From Candidatus Brevundimonas phytovorans (GTDB lineage Bacteria > Pseudomonadota > Alphaproteobacteria > Caulobacterales > Caulobacteraceae), in NCBI GenBank assembly GCA_029203145.1, contig CP119309.1, positions 955,001 through 1,019,000 on the forward strand: a DNA stretch of 64,000 nucleotides, read 5' to 3'. Position numbers and translations under genes: made by a program. This document shows positions 32,127 through 40,126 of this stretch, piece after piece (the first letter of the stretch is position 1; every line of letters starts with the position of its first letter). The notes under the pieces were generated by a model, which was not told the DNA's origin, did not search any database, and saw only the letters and a list, made by a program, of their open reading frames with translations.

Positions 32127-35100
32127 GTGGCAAAAAGTACGCGCCAATATGTGTTTGAGGGGATGGAGCTGCTGCCGTCGGCGCTGATCCCCTTCGTCGA
32201 AAAGAGGCTAGAGACCTCCCTCAAGGGGCACTGGCAGGTCCAGGTTCTGGAGAAGCTGCCGAACCTGCGCCCGAACAGCAACGGCGAGGTCGGCTGGGAT
32301 CAGGCCGCGCTGTTCAACGCGATGGATCGGTTCTGGGCTGAGGCGTTCAAGACCGTTCTTGGCCGTGCGGAGCGCTCGCTGGTCAACGAGTTGGGCGACG
32401 TGCGCAACAAGCTGTCGCACAATGAGACTTTCACCTATGACGACGCCGAGCGCGCGCTCGATTCCATGCGTCGGCTGATGGAGGCGATCAGCGCCGGGGA
32501 GACGGCCGAGCAGCTCGGCAAGATGCGCGACACCATCCTGCGCACCAAGTTCAGCGAACTGGCGCGCAATGAGGAACGCCGGAAGACCCAGCGGCTCGAA
32601 ATCTCGGTCGAGACCGTGGCGGGGTTGCTGCCGTGGCGCGAGGTAGTCGAGCCGCACCAGGATGTCGCCACCGGCGAGTTCCAGCAGGCCGAGTTCGCGG
32701 CCGATCTCGCCAAGGTGCATTCGGGCAGCGCGCCGCCCGAATACCGCGATCCGCGTCAGTTTTTCAGCCGCACCTATCTGACGGAAGGATTGAGCACGCT
32801 GCTGATCGGCGCGGCCAAGCGGCTGTCCGGCAGCGGGGGCGATCCGGTCGTCGAGCTGCAGACCAACTTCGGCGGCGGCAAGACCCACTCGATGCTGGCC
32901 CTCTATCACATGGCCGGGCCGACGCCGGTGCAGGACCTGTCGGGCCTCGATCAGTTGCTGGACAAGCTCGGCCTGACCGTGCCGAAGGCCGTCAATCGGG
33001 CGGTCCTTGTCGGCACGTCGCGAGGTCCGCAGGACGTGCTCCACGCCGAGGGCGACCTGAAGATCCGCACGACCTGGGGTGAACTCGCCTGGCAACTCGG
33101 CGGCGCAGACGCCTTCGCCATGGTGGCGGAAAATGACGCCAGCGGCATTGCGCCAGGCTCCAACCTTTTGGAGGCGCTCTTCAAGAAATATGCGCCGTGC
33201 CTGATCCTGATCGACGAATGGGTCGCCTATCTGCGCCAGATCTACAAGGTCGAGGGACTGCCGTCCGGATCGTTTGACGCGAACCTGTCCTTCGTCCAGT
33301 CGCTGACCGAGGCGGTCAAGGCCAGCCCCGGCACCCTGCTGGTCGCCTCCTTGCCGGCGTCGCAGATCGAGGTCGGCGGCGAAGGCGGTCAAGAGGCGCT
33401 CGCGCGCCTCAAGCAGACCTTCAGCCGCGTGGAATCCTCGTGGCGGCCGGCGAGCCAGGAAGAGAGCTATGAGATCGTCCGGCGGCGACTGTTCAAGGAA
33501 ATCCCCGGCGACAAGTTCCATCATCGCGACAATACGCTCAAGCAGTTCGCCAAGCTGTATCGGGAAAACGCCAACGACTTCCCGCAAGGCTGCGCGGATG
33601 AAGACTATCGGCGCAAGCTGGAGAAGGCCTATCCGATCCATCCTGAGCTGTTCGACCAGCTCTATACGAGCTGGGGTTCGCTCGAGAAGTTCCAGCGCAC
33701 GCGCGGCGTTCTGCGCCTGATGGCGCAGGCGATCCACGAGCTTTGGATGAACGCCGACCCGTCGGTGATGATCATGCCGGGCAGCGTGGCGGTGAGTTCG
33801 CCGCGCGTGGAGCCGGAACTGCTCCATTATCTCGACGTGACCTGGCAATCGATCATCGCCGGCGACGTCGATGGCACGGCCTCCACCCCCTACAAGGTCG
33901 ATCAATCGGCACCCAACCTGAACCGCTATTCGGCGACGCGCCGCGTCGCCCGCGCGATCTTCATGGGCACGGCGCCGACGCATCAGCAGCAGAACACTGG
34001 CCTCGACGACAAACAGATCAATCTCGGCGTCGTGCAGCCGGGCGAGCGTCCGGCGATCTTCGGCGATGCGCTGCGCCGGCTGACCAACCAGGCCAAGTTC
34101 ATGCACGCCGATCTTGGCCGCTACTGGTACTCGATGTCGGCGAGCCTCAACCGCATCGCAGCGGACAAGGCGGCGCAGATCGAGGCTGCGCTGGTCGATG
34201 TGATGATCGATGCCGAACTTGGAAAATATGTGAACGGGCTTGCCGATCGCGGGCACTTCGACGCGGTTCAGGTGGCGCCGGCCTCGTCGGCCGAAGTTCC
34301 CGATGAGGCGGGCGGCGTGCGTGTCGTCGTGCTGGGCGTCCAGCATCCGCATAACGGGCGTGAGGGTTCGGACGCGCTGGTCGAGGCGAAGGACATCCTC
34401 ACCCAGCGCGGCAGCACGCCGCGCGTCTATCGCAACATGCTGGTGTTCATCGCCGCGGAGGCTCGCCAGCTCGATCATCTGAAAGACGCCGTGCGCGCGT
34501 CCCTGGCGTGGGGCGAGATCGTGCGCGACACCGAGCGGCTGAACCTCACCCAGAGCGACAGTGCGCTGGCCAAGGCGAAGCTGACTGAGGCGAACGAGAC
34601 GATGAAGACGCGCCTGAAAGAGGCGTGGTGCTATCTGCACTATCCCGCCCAGGAGAGCGCGCAGGCGGATTGGGAGTGGGTGTCGGGCAAGATTCCGGCG
34701 CAGGACGGGCTGCTGGCCCGGGCGAGCAAGAAGCTGGTGGCCGAGGAAGGCCTGCTGACGGAATTGGGGCCGTCGCGCCTCGACCGTGACCTGCAGAAAT
34801 ATATCTGGAACGACAAGCCGCATTTGTCGCTCAAGGACCTGCGGGAATATCTCAACCGCTACATCTATCTGCCGCGTCTCAAGGGCCAGGACGTGCTGGT
34901 CAAGGCGGTGCAGGCGGCGGTGAGCGGCATGCTGCCCGGTCCGTTCGCCTATGCCGAGCGATGGGAGGAGAAGTCCGACACCTATCTGGGGCTGGCGATC
35001 GAACGGGCGGCCAGCGCCGTGGTCGTGATCGACAGCGACAGCGTCATCGTGACGCCCGAGGTGGCCGAGGCCCGCCGCCCGGCGCCGGTGCAGCCTGGAT

Positions 35101-35420
35101 CGGGCGACACGCCCTCAGGGCCGGGCGACAGCACGCCGGCCGATGGGCCGCCCATGGAGGACGCGCCGACCACGCCTGCGCCGGAAAAGAAGCCGACGCG
35201 GTTTTCCGGCGCCGTGATGATTTCGCCGGATCGACCGGCCCGGGACATCCACCAGATTGTCGAGGCGATTGTCGAACAGCTCACGACGCTTCCCGGCAGT
35301 CAGGTGAAACTCAGGCTCGAGATCGAGGCGGAAGTGCCTGAAGGTCTCGAACGCTCCAAGGTGCGGACCCTGGTCGAGAACGCCAATACTTTGGGATTTA
35401 TAGAAAAATCCGTCGAGTGA
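32127..35420 (+). CDS. DUF499 AAA+ ATPase with N-terminal Swt1-like HEPN
   Basis: A 1097-residue ATPase. Residues 1-125 look like a Swt1-type HEPN module; RNKLSHN at about 92-98 fits the R-x4-H ribonuclease motif. The DUF499 ATPase core has Walker A TNFGGGKTHSML (about 250) and Walker B PCLILIDEWVAYL (about 356). A Pro/Gly-rich linker near 985-1030 leads to a small C-terminal domain (residues 1040-1095). The GTG start at 32127 follows GGGGGAACGGGAC. Related ATPases are BrxC/PglY-like subunits of BREX, from memory. It is the last gene of the operon. Confidence 0.88.
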   Translation: MAKSTRQYVFEGMELLPSALIPFVEKRLETSLKGHWQVQVLEKLPNLRPNSNGEVGWDQAALFNAMDRFWAEAFKTVLGRAERSLVNELGDVRNKLSHNETFTYDDAERALDSMRRLMEAISAGETAEQLGKMRDTILRTKFSELARNEERRKTQRLEISVETVAGLLPWREVVEPHQDVATGEFQQAEFAADLAKVHSGSAPPEYRDPRQFFSRTYLTEGLSTLLIGAAKRLSGSGGDPVVELQTNFGGGKTHSMLALYHMAGPTPVQDLSGLDQLLDKLGLTVPKAVNRAVLVGTSRGPQDVLHAEGDLKIRTTWGELAWQLGGADAFAMVAENDASGIAPGSNLLEALFKKYAPCLILIDEWVAYLRQIYKVEGLPSGSFDANLSFVQSLTEAVKASPGTLLVASLPASQIEVGGEGGQEALARLKQTFSRVESSWRPASQEESYEIVRRRLFKEIPGDKFHHRDNTLKQFAKLYRENANDFPQGCADEDYRRKLEKAYPIHPELFDQLYTSWGSLEKFQRTRGVLRLMAQAIHELWMNADPSVMIMPGSVAVSSPRVEPELLHYLDVTWQSIIAGDVDGTASTPYKVDQSAPNLNRYSATRRVARAIFMGTAPTHQQQNTGLDDKQINLGVVQPGERPAIFGDALRRLTNQAKFMHADLGRYWYSMSASLNRIAADKAAQIEAALVDVMIDAELGKYVNGLADRGHFDAVQVAPASSAEVPDEAGGVRVVVLGVQHPHNGREGSDALVEAKDILTQRGSTPRVYRNMLVFIAAEARQLDHLKDAVRASLAWGEIVRDTERLNLTQSDSALAKAKLTEANETMKTRLKEAWCYLHYPAQESAQADWEWVSGKIPAQDGLLARASKKLVAEEGLLTELGPSRLDRDLQKYIWNDKPHLSLKDLREYLNRYIYLPRLKGQDVLVKAVQAAVSGMLPGPFAYAERWEEKSDTYLGLAIERAASAVVVIDSDSVIVTPEVAEARRPAPVQPGSGDTPSGPGDSTPADGPPMEDAPTTPAPEKKPTRFSGAVMISPDRPARDIHQIVEAIVEQLTTLPGSQVKLRLEIEAEVPEGLERSKVRTLVENANTLGFIEKSVE

Positions 35421-35471
35421 TCATCGATCTGCGAAGTGAAGGGATCGCATAGGTCGCTTTTATCTTGTCGC

Positions 35472-35509
35472 CCCTGACGTGTTTCTTCGAACGTTTTAAC
35501 ACGTCAGGG
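35472..35509. terminator. 12-bp perfect inverted repeat after the DUF499 gene
   Basis: CCCTGACGTGTT at 35472-35483 is mirrored perfectly at 35498-35509 with a 14-base loop that itself contains TTCGAA. There is no downstream T-run, so it is an unconventional terminator. It could equally be a protein-binding or recombination site. It lies 52 bases after the stop of the last operon gene. Confidence 0.5.
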
Positions 35510-35575
35510 CCGCCATGCTGAATGCGTCGCGAAAGACAGAAATGATGCCTAGGTGTGCCGCGGTTCAGCTGGGCA

Positions 35576-36242
35576 TTAAGACGGCCCCCCAGGGCTATTT
35601 ATGCGGCGGCGGTCGGGATCGAAGCTCGCCAGGACCCAGACCAGCCGGGCGCCTTCGGCCTGGTAGAAGGCGCGGCGCCTGTGATGACGGACAGGAAGGT
35701 GGTGCTGAGCTGGGCTTCGAAGGCTATCCGCAGATCTCCACGCCGGGCGCTGACGTCGGCCCGGCGGCATCCGAGACCCTTCACGTCGGCGCGCCAGTCG
35801 GCTTCCTCGGCCCCGTCCACGAACTCGGGGTCGGCAGCGATCGAGCGCATCAGTAGGCACCTCACCCGGCGGTGCGGCTCGCTCTCCGGCAGGCCGGCGT
35901 ACTTGCGGGCGCGCAGGTCGTCCTCGGTCCCGAAGTCCCGCGTAACGGCCGGGCAGGGCCCGTCCTCCGAGGCGTGCCGGAAGAAGAAGGCCTTGTCCGG
36001 GCTGGAGACGATGTAGGCGGGCACCTGGCACAGGTCGCAGACGAGGCGCGGCCGTCCGGCCTTCCAGACGTCATAGACGAGATGCCGCAGGCGGATGGGG
36101 CGTCGTAGCGATGGCGGTTGATCAGGGCGGGCGCGTCAAGGGTGCGGGCCGTGCGCAGGCTCATCAGGTTGCGGATCGCCGGAGCCTCGACGGCGCGGGC
36201 GCGGGTTGCGGGCGCCATGGTGACGGCGCGGCCGATATGCAT
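35576..36242 (-). pseudogene. CoiA-like (DUF6035-type) zinc-binding protein, frameshifted
   Basis: The start at 36242 (MHIGRAVTMAPATRARAVEA, with a GGGAG site) runs to PALINRHRYDA. At about 36095-36110 coding shifts to another frame, which reads a CxxC-type CDLCQVPAYIVSSPDKAFFF segment, then RHASEDGPCPAVTRDFG and PHRRVRCLLMRSIAADP. At about 35686 a second shift is needed to read RRAFYQAEGARLVWVLASFDPDRR. The frame then ends after eight unrelated residues. The pattern resembles CoiA-like or DUF6035 proteins with a zinc ribbon and a PD-(D/E)XK-like core (RIAFEAQLS). Two frameshifts and a truncated end make it a dead gene. Confidence 0.6.
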
Positions 36243-36357
36243 GTCATCTCCCTTCCGGCCTCATCGCCGACGGTGTCACTCCCTGCGGATCGAACAAGGG
36301 CGGAATCGTCTCACCGCGACGCGGGATGGACAACCTGAAGTCGGCTCGATCTTTGGG

Positions 36358-36474
36358 TCAGCGGCACGGTTCGCAGCACAGGCCGTCGCCGTCCCCGTCC
36401 ATGTGATCGCGATAGCTGGGTTCCCACGAGGCGATGTCCTCCAGACCGTGGCTCGCCCGGCCGCGCAGCCCGAC
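36358..36474 (-). pseudogene. Excalibur-domain fragment
   Basis: Reading leftward, after a stop codon at about 36475, the frame gives CAAGRATGLEDIASW, then YRDHMDGDGDGLCCE, ending PCR and TGA. The DxDxDG calcium-binding loop and flanking cysteines are the Excalibur domain pattern. There is no start or signal peptide, so it is the 3' end of a lost gene. Confidence 0.5.
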
Positions 36475-36558
36475 TAGTGCTGGTCCGTGGTGCGCATGCG
36501 ACAGTCCAGCGGAGTGTCCGGAGTTCGGCAATCTACCAATGTTCGCTGCTGGCAGATA

Positions 36559-36711
36559 CTGTTGAAAAAGTCCGAAAGCCTGCCGTGATAGGCCTTGTTG
36601 GCCCCATTCGACGCCGCTTTAGAAAACTAACTGATTGATTTTGTTGGGGTCAAAATACGCGACCAGCACCGAATTTGCGTTGCTTCAGCGGTCGCCGGAC
36701 TTTTCAACAAT
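36559..36711. repeat. MITE-like remnant with terminal inverted repeats
   Basis: TGTTGAAAAAGTCCG at 36560-36574 is mirrored near-perfectly at 36696-36710 (one T shorter), enclosing about 120 bases with no coding capacity. Inverted termini with a TGTTGAAAAAGTC core are common at insertion-sequence ends. This looks like a non-autonomous derivative or an internally deleted insertion sequence. I cannot name the parent family. Confidence 0.5.
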
Positions 36712-36824
36712 ATCGGCGCATCGCCGACATCGCGAGCTACCGCGCCTGACTCATCGCTGGCCTTGGGAAGCTCCGCTGACGGCCCGTCAGCTAAGCTCGG
36801 CCATACTCGTCAGTTTCCTTGCAA

Positions 36825-37514
36825 TTATGCCTTGGCCAGGGCGCAATCGCGCATCTGACCGCAGCATTTGCCATAGTAGATCGCATTTTTGCGGTAGGCT
36901 GCCATGGCGTGGCGGCGGCGGCGTTCCACGAAGACGAGCTCAAGAAGCAGGCCTTGGGCCTGCAGCGTCTTCTTCACCTTGGGCTTCCTGAGGCGCGTCG
37001 CAGGCGGCTGATCCTTTGGGTGGCTCCAGAGCTGCGACGGGGTCGAGAGCCACGATGGATGGCCGAAATAGGCCTCCCAGTAGGCCTCCTCGATCCGAAG
37101 CTTGCGCGCGATCTTCAAGGCCCTCTGCTGGTAGGCGCCGGCCTCACCGTGATCCAGCGCGTTTCGTGGCGGCCAGAGCCCTGTCGCCGCTGCGATCGCC
37201 TGGCACTCCATGAATTGATGCAGGTTGTACCACCAGCTCTCGGCGTGGCGCAAAGAGGTGACACGCGGGCGGTTGAGGCCGACGCAGAACGTCTGATCGG
37301 CTTGGATGTGGCGCTCCGGGCAGCGGGCCGGAAACACCGCACCGGGGATGGTTTCCCCGACCGTCAGGGGCTCATCGTTCCGCAGGGTCAGCGGGACGCC
37401 GTCGATATCCCAAGGCTCCACGCGCGCGAGGCCGTCAAGCCTATCCGGCACCTGGTCGAGTATCTCGAACCAAGCCGGACAGGCTTGCGCCAGCAGGTGC
37501 AGTTGCGATTTCAC
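36825..37514 (-). CDS. E2-domain-associated cysteine-rich-type protein, third gene of the Pycsar operon
   Basis: A 229-residue protein whose GTG start overlaps the cyclase stop (GTGA). The core reads FPARCPERHIQADQTFCVGLNR, then AESWWYNLHQFMECQAIAAATGLWPP and DHGEAGAYQQRALKIA, and the end is CCGQMRDCAL. This order of features matches the E2 domain-associated cysteine-rich family of bacterial ubiquitin-like systems as I remember it. The H-x7-C spacing resembles an E2 (UBC) active site. No E1, ubiquitin-like protein or other E2 is visible here. Its work in a cyclase operon is unknown; modification of the cyclase by analogy to type II CBASS is speculation. Confidence 0.6.
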   Translation of the reverse strand: MKSQLHLLAQACPAWFEILDQVPDRLDGLARVEPWDIDGVPLTLRNDEPLTVGETIPGAVFPARCPERHIQADQTFCVGLNRPRVTSLRHAESWWYNLHQFMECQAIAAATGLWPPRNALDHGEAGAYQQRALKIARKLRIEEAYWEAYFGHPSWLSTPSQLWSHPKDQPPATRLRKPKVKKTLQAQGLLLELVFVERRRRHAMAAYRKNAIYYGKCCGQMRDCALAKA

Positions 37515-39064
37515 AGGGACAGGTGCGCCTGGAGCGGCTCCTGCACGTGAATTGACGGGCCAGGCGGCAGGCCCTGCAGCAGGGCCACGGCCGACGGGTA
37601 GGTGAGGTTGCGGATCGTGTGCTCGGGCCCGAAGAGTTTCTGGACCATCGCGCCACCCTCGCGGTACGCTCGGTCGCCGATGGCGGTCTCCGTGCCGTTG
37701 CAGTCGCCCTGACGTGCCTCGGACACGCAGGTGGCCTTGCTCGAGGAGCAGCGGATGCTCGCCTCGCCACGCAGGCCCAGTCGGCAGATGGGCGTCGGGC
37801 CGTACTCGATGCCGATGGCGATGCCCAAGGTCTCGATGCCCGTCAGCGATTTCTTGCAGAGGTCGAACGACGAGCGGATACCGGCGGCGGCCATCGTGGC
37901 TCGGCGCACGGTCTCGCGGGCGTCGACTTCACGCGCGGTGCCCACGGCGAGCACGCCATGCAAGCAGTCGCCTATGAAGCGCACCTTGCGCCCCCCGAAG
38001 TCCAGCTGCAGGACGTCGGCCATTTCCGCGCGGAGCACATGCAGGTTGGCCACGGCCCGTGCGATGCCGCCGGTCGCGATGGCGTTGTCGACGTAAGCCG
38101 TGAAGCCGTCGATGTCGGCGAACAGCGAGGCCAATTCCAGACGGATCGTGTTGCTCGGCGGGTGGTCCTGGAACCGGATCGAGCGCAACGGCGGCTCGCG
38201 GTAGTGGAAGTTGAACACAGCCGGGCGGACGCCGCCGTTAGCCTTGACCAGCGCGTCTTGGTCCTCGATGAAGCGCGACCGGGCGTCCTCGAAAGAGCGG
38301 CGGAAAGGGCTGGGAGCCTGCCCCGACGCGCCGCGCAGGATGTTCCGTTCGACTTCCTCGCTGATCCGGCTGGCCGCCAGCGGCGCGACGCCGGTGCGAA
38401 CGGCCTGGGCGCGCGGGGTCAGGTAGATGCCGGGAACATCGCCGGCCGCCAGCTTGGCGGCGTGGTTGGCCGGAGAGCCGATAAACAGCGGCTCCGGTTC
38501 GCTGCGCCGGCCGCTATTGACCGCCACCGCCGGGCCGCTGTCGATTCCGATGCGGACGGAAGTCTGCAGGTCGTCATACCGACGCCCGCCTTCGGCGACC
38601 ATCTCCCGGAACGCCGCGGCGAAGGCGATCGCCTTGTTGATGCGCTCGGCCTCGCGATCACGCCCCTCCGGCGTCAGCACCACGGCGTGCAGGCGCGAGC
38701 CGTGGAAGTCCACGCGTTCGATGTCGAACGCGGCCAGGAGGTGTTCGCAAGCGCTGTAGTGCAGGTGAAGCAGCTGCAGGGCGCGTTCGTGGCTGGCCTC
38801 GGTCTCGCGACCGGCTTCCATCAGGACGGTGTTGTATTCTAAGAGGTTGGCATAGATGTGCGCCCCGTGAGTGGTGACGGCGCGGTTGCGCGGAACGAAC
38901 CAGAGCGGCTCGCTGGTGGCCGCGTCGGCGGCGCGCGCGGTCTCGACCAACGTTCGGCGCGAGCGCATGTACTCGGCAAATTCGGAGACCTTGATGTCGG
39001 TCTCGGGGGCGTTCTGGCGGTGGCGCTCGATCCGCTCGGCGGCGGCGTTGTGGGACCAGGTCAT
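37511..39064 (-). CDS. Pycsar-type nucleotide cyclase (PycC-like) with two cyclase domains
   Basis: A 517-residue class III-type nucleotide cyclase. The second cyclase domain (about 305-490) is the stronger one: LFADIDGFTAYVD with two metal-binding aspartates, then RKVRFIGDCLHGVLAVG, then GLRGEASIRCSSSKATCVSE. The first half (about 105-215) has related elements: DFHGSRLHAVVL, VRIGIDSGPAVAV and FIGSPANHAAKL. The protein may pair its own two halves. In Pycsar such enzymes make cCMP or cUMP on phage infection; which nucleotide is not visible. A GGAGGAG site precedes the ATG. It lies 14 bases after the effector gene and overlaps the third gene. Confidence 0.87.
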   Translation of the reverse strand: MTWSHNAAAERIERHRQNAPETDIKVSEFAEYMRSRRTLVETARAADAATSEPLWFVPRNRAVTTHGAHIYANLLEYNTVLMEAGRETEASHERALQLLHLHYSACEHLLAAFDIERVDFHGSRLHAVVLTPEGRDREAERINKAIAFAAAFREMVAEGGRRYDDLQTSVRIGIDSGPAVAVNSGRRSEPEPLFIGSPANHAAKLAAGDVPGIYLTPRAQAVRTGVAPLAASRISEEVERNILRGASGQAPSPFRRSFEDARSRFIEDQDALVKANGGVRPAVFNFHYREPPLRSIRFQDHPPSNTIRLELASLFADIDGFTAYVDNAIATGGIARAVANLHVLRAEMADVLQLDFGGRKVRFIGDCLHGVLAVGTAREVDARETVRRATMAAAGIRSSFDLCKKSLTGIETLGIAIGIEYGPTPICRLGLRGEASIRCSSSKATCVSEARQGDCNGTETAIGDRAYREGGAMVQKLFGPEHTIRNLTYPSAVALLQGLPPGPSIHVQEPLQAHLSL

Positions 39065-39078
39065 GACTTATGCTCCTC

Positions 39079-39990
39079 CTACCGCCGAACGCCGATGCGC
39101 TCGATGTGACGAGAAATCTGCGTGCAGACCGTGCCCATGCGAGCGGAGAGGTCTTCGTCGGCTCCGGCGGGGTAGGTCAGTGTCGTGATGCCCCTGAGGT
39201 CGGAACAAAGCTCTACCTGGGCGTTACGCTGCTCCACCAAGATGGTGCGTTCGAGGCCGAGCTGGCCCATGAAGAGCCCCAGCTCGAACGTGACGTTGTC
39301 CCGCGCGACAAGATGGAGGCGGTCCCGCGAGAGGGTGACATCGTCGGCAGCGATCACAGCGATGGCGAAATCGCACTGCTCCACCATTCGCTGCAGCGAC
39401 TCGATCGCATACTCCGACGTCCGGAAAACCCCCTGGCCCCAGGGGATCACCAGCGCGCCGCTGTGCGCCAATCCCAGCTGGATCTCGTTGGCGATCTCGG
39501 CTGCTTCCGAGGAGCTGATCACGAAGATCTTGGGCGCTGCGTTGGCGGGGCGAACCAGGGCGTTGCGCTGGACCAGGCGTTTGGCCTGTTCGATCGCCAA
39601 CCGCCGCCAGATGTTGGGGTGATCCTTGGCGATCTGGGTCAGGGCCGGCTCAGGCAGTTTCCAGGCTACGCCCGGCTCGGTGATGACTACCGAGGCCGCA
39701 CGCTTCTGGGTCGGATCCAGTGCGGCGATCTCGCCGACGTGGTCACCGGGGCCGCGTTGGTTGACCGTGACGCCCTTCACCTCGATCCGGGCCTTGCCGG
39801 CGAGCAGGAAATGGAGGTCGGTGTCGACGTCGCCCTCGCTGATAAGCACTTGATCCTTGGCCAAGTCGATCGCATGGCCGGCCTTGGCGATAGCCGTGGC
39901 GAGCGCTTCGTCGCCCCGCACTATCGTGGTGGCCTTCAACGCGTCGACCGCCGCTTCAATCCTTTCGGGCCCTTCAAAACGTTCCTTCAT
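39079..39990 (-). CDS. Pycsar effector: cyclic-nucleotide-binding domain fused to TIR-like domain (PycTIR-like)
   Basis: A 303-residue two-domain effector. Residues 25-140 form a CNB domain: LISEGDVDTDLHFLLAGKARIEV, then the phosphate-binding cassette GDHVGEIAALDPTQKRAASV. Residues 153-285 form a CAP12/PycTIR-type TIR-like domain: KIFVISSSEAAEIANEIQ, WGQGVFRTSEYAIESLQRM with the likely catalytic glutamate, and RDNVTFELGLFMGQLGLERT. Binding of cCMP or cUMP would trigger NAD+ depletion and abortive infection. It is the first gene of the leftward operon. The ATG at 39990 follows GATGGA and gives the usual length. Confidence 0.88.
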   Translation of the reverse strand: MKERFEGPERIEAAVDALKATTIVRGDEALATAIAKAGHAIDLAKDQVLISEGDVDTDLHFLLAGKARIEVKGVTVNQRGPGDHVGEIAALDPTQKRAASVVITEPGVAWKLPEPALTQIAKDHPNIWRRLAIEQAKRLVQRNALVRPANAAPKIFVISSSEAAEIANEIQLGLAHSGALVIPWGQGVFRTSEYAIESLQRMVEQCDFAIAVIAADDVTLSRDRLHLVARDNVTFELGLFMGQLGLERTILVEQRNAQVELCSDLRGITTLTYPAGADEDLSARMGTVCTQISRHIERIGVRR

Positions 39991-40126
39991 TCCATCATCT
40001 CTCGCTTGCTTTCTGCCCTGCGCGGCCGTGTCGTTGCGGTGATCGGCAAAACCCGTCACTCTATCTTCAGAAAGTATATGGGTATTGGATCTATATGGAT
40101 CAAGACCCTTGATGGGAGTATTTTAT
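39991..40126. promoter_or_regulatory. Divergent promoter between Pycsar operon and WYL regulator
   Basis: A 136-base spacer, AT-rich around 40050-40126, separates the leftward Pycsar genes from the rightward WYL gene. An imperfect palindrome GATC-TATATG-GATC lies at 40088-40101, close to the WYL start, and is a candidate operator. The layout suggests the regulator controls both itself and the Pycsar operon. Confidence 0.45.

Noticed and set aside
32208..34823. 871-codon open frame antisense to the DUF499 gene
   Set aside because: It is a shadow of a well-conserved gene in high-GC DNA.
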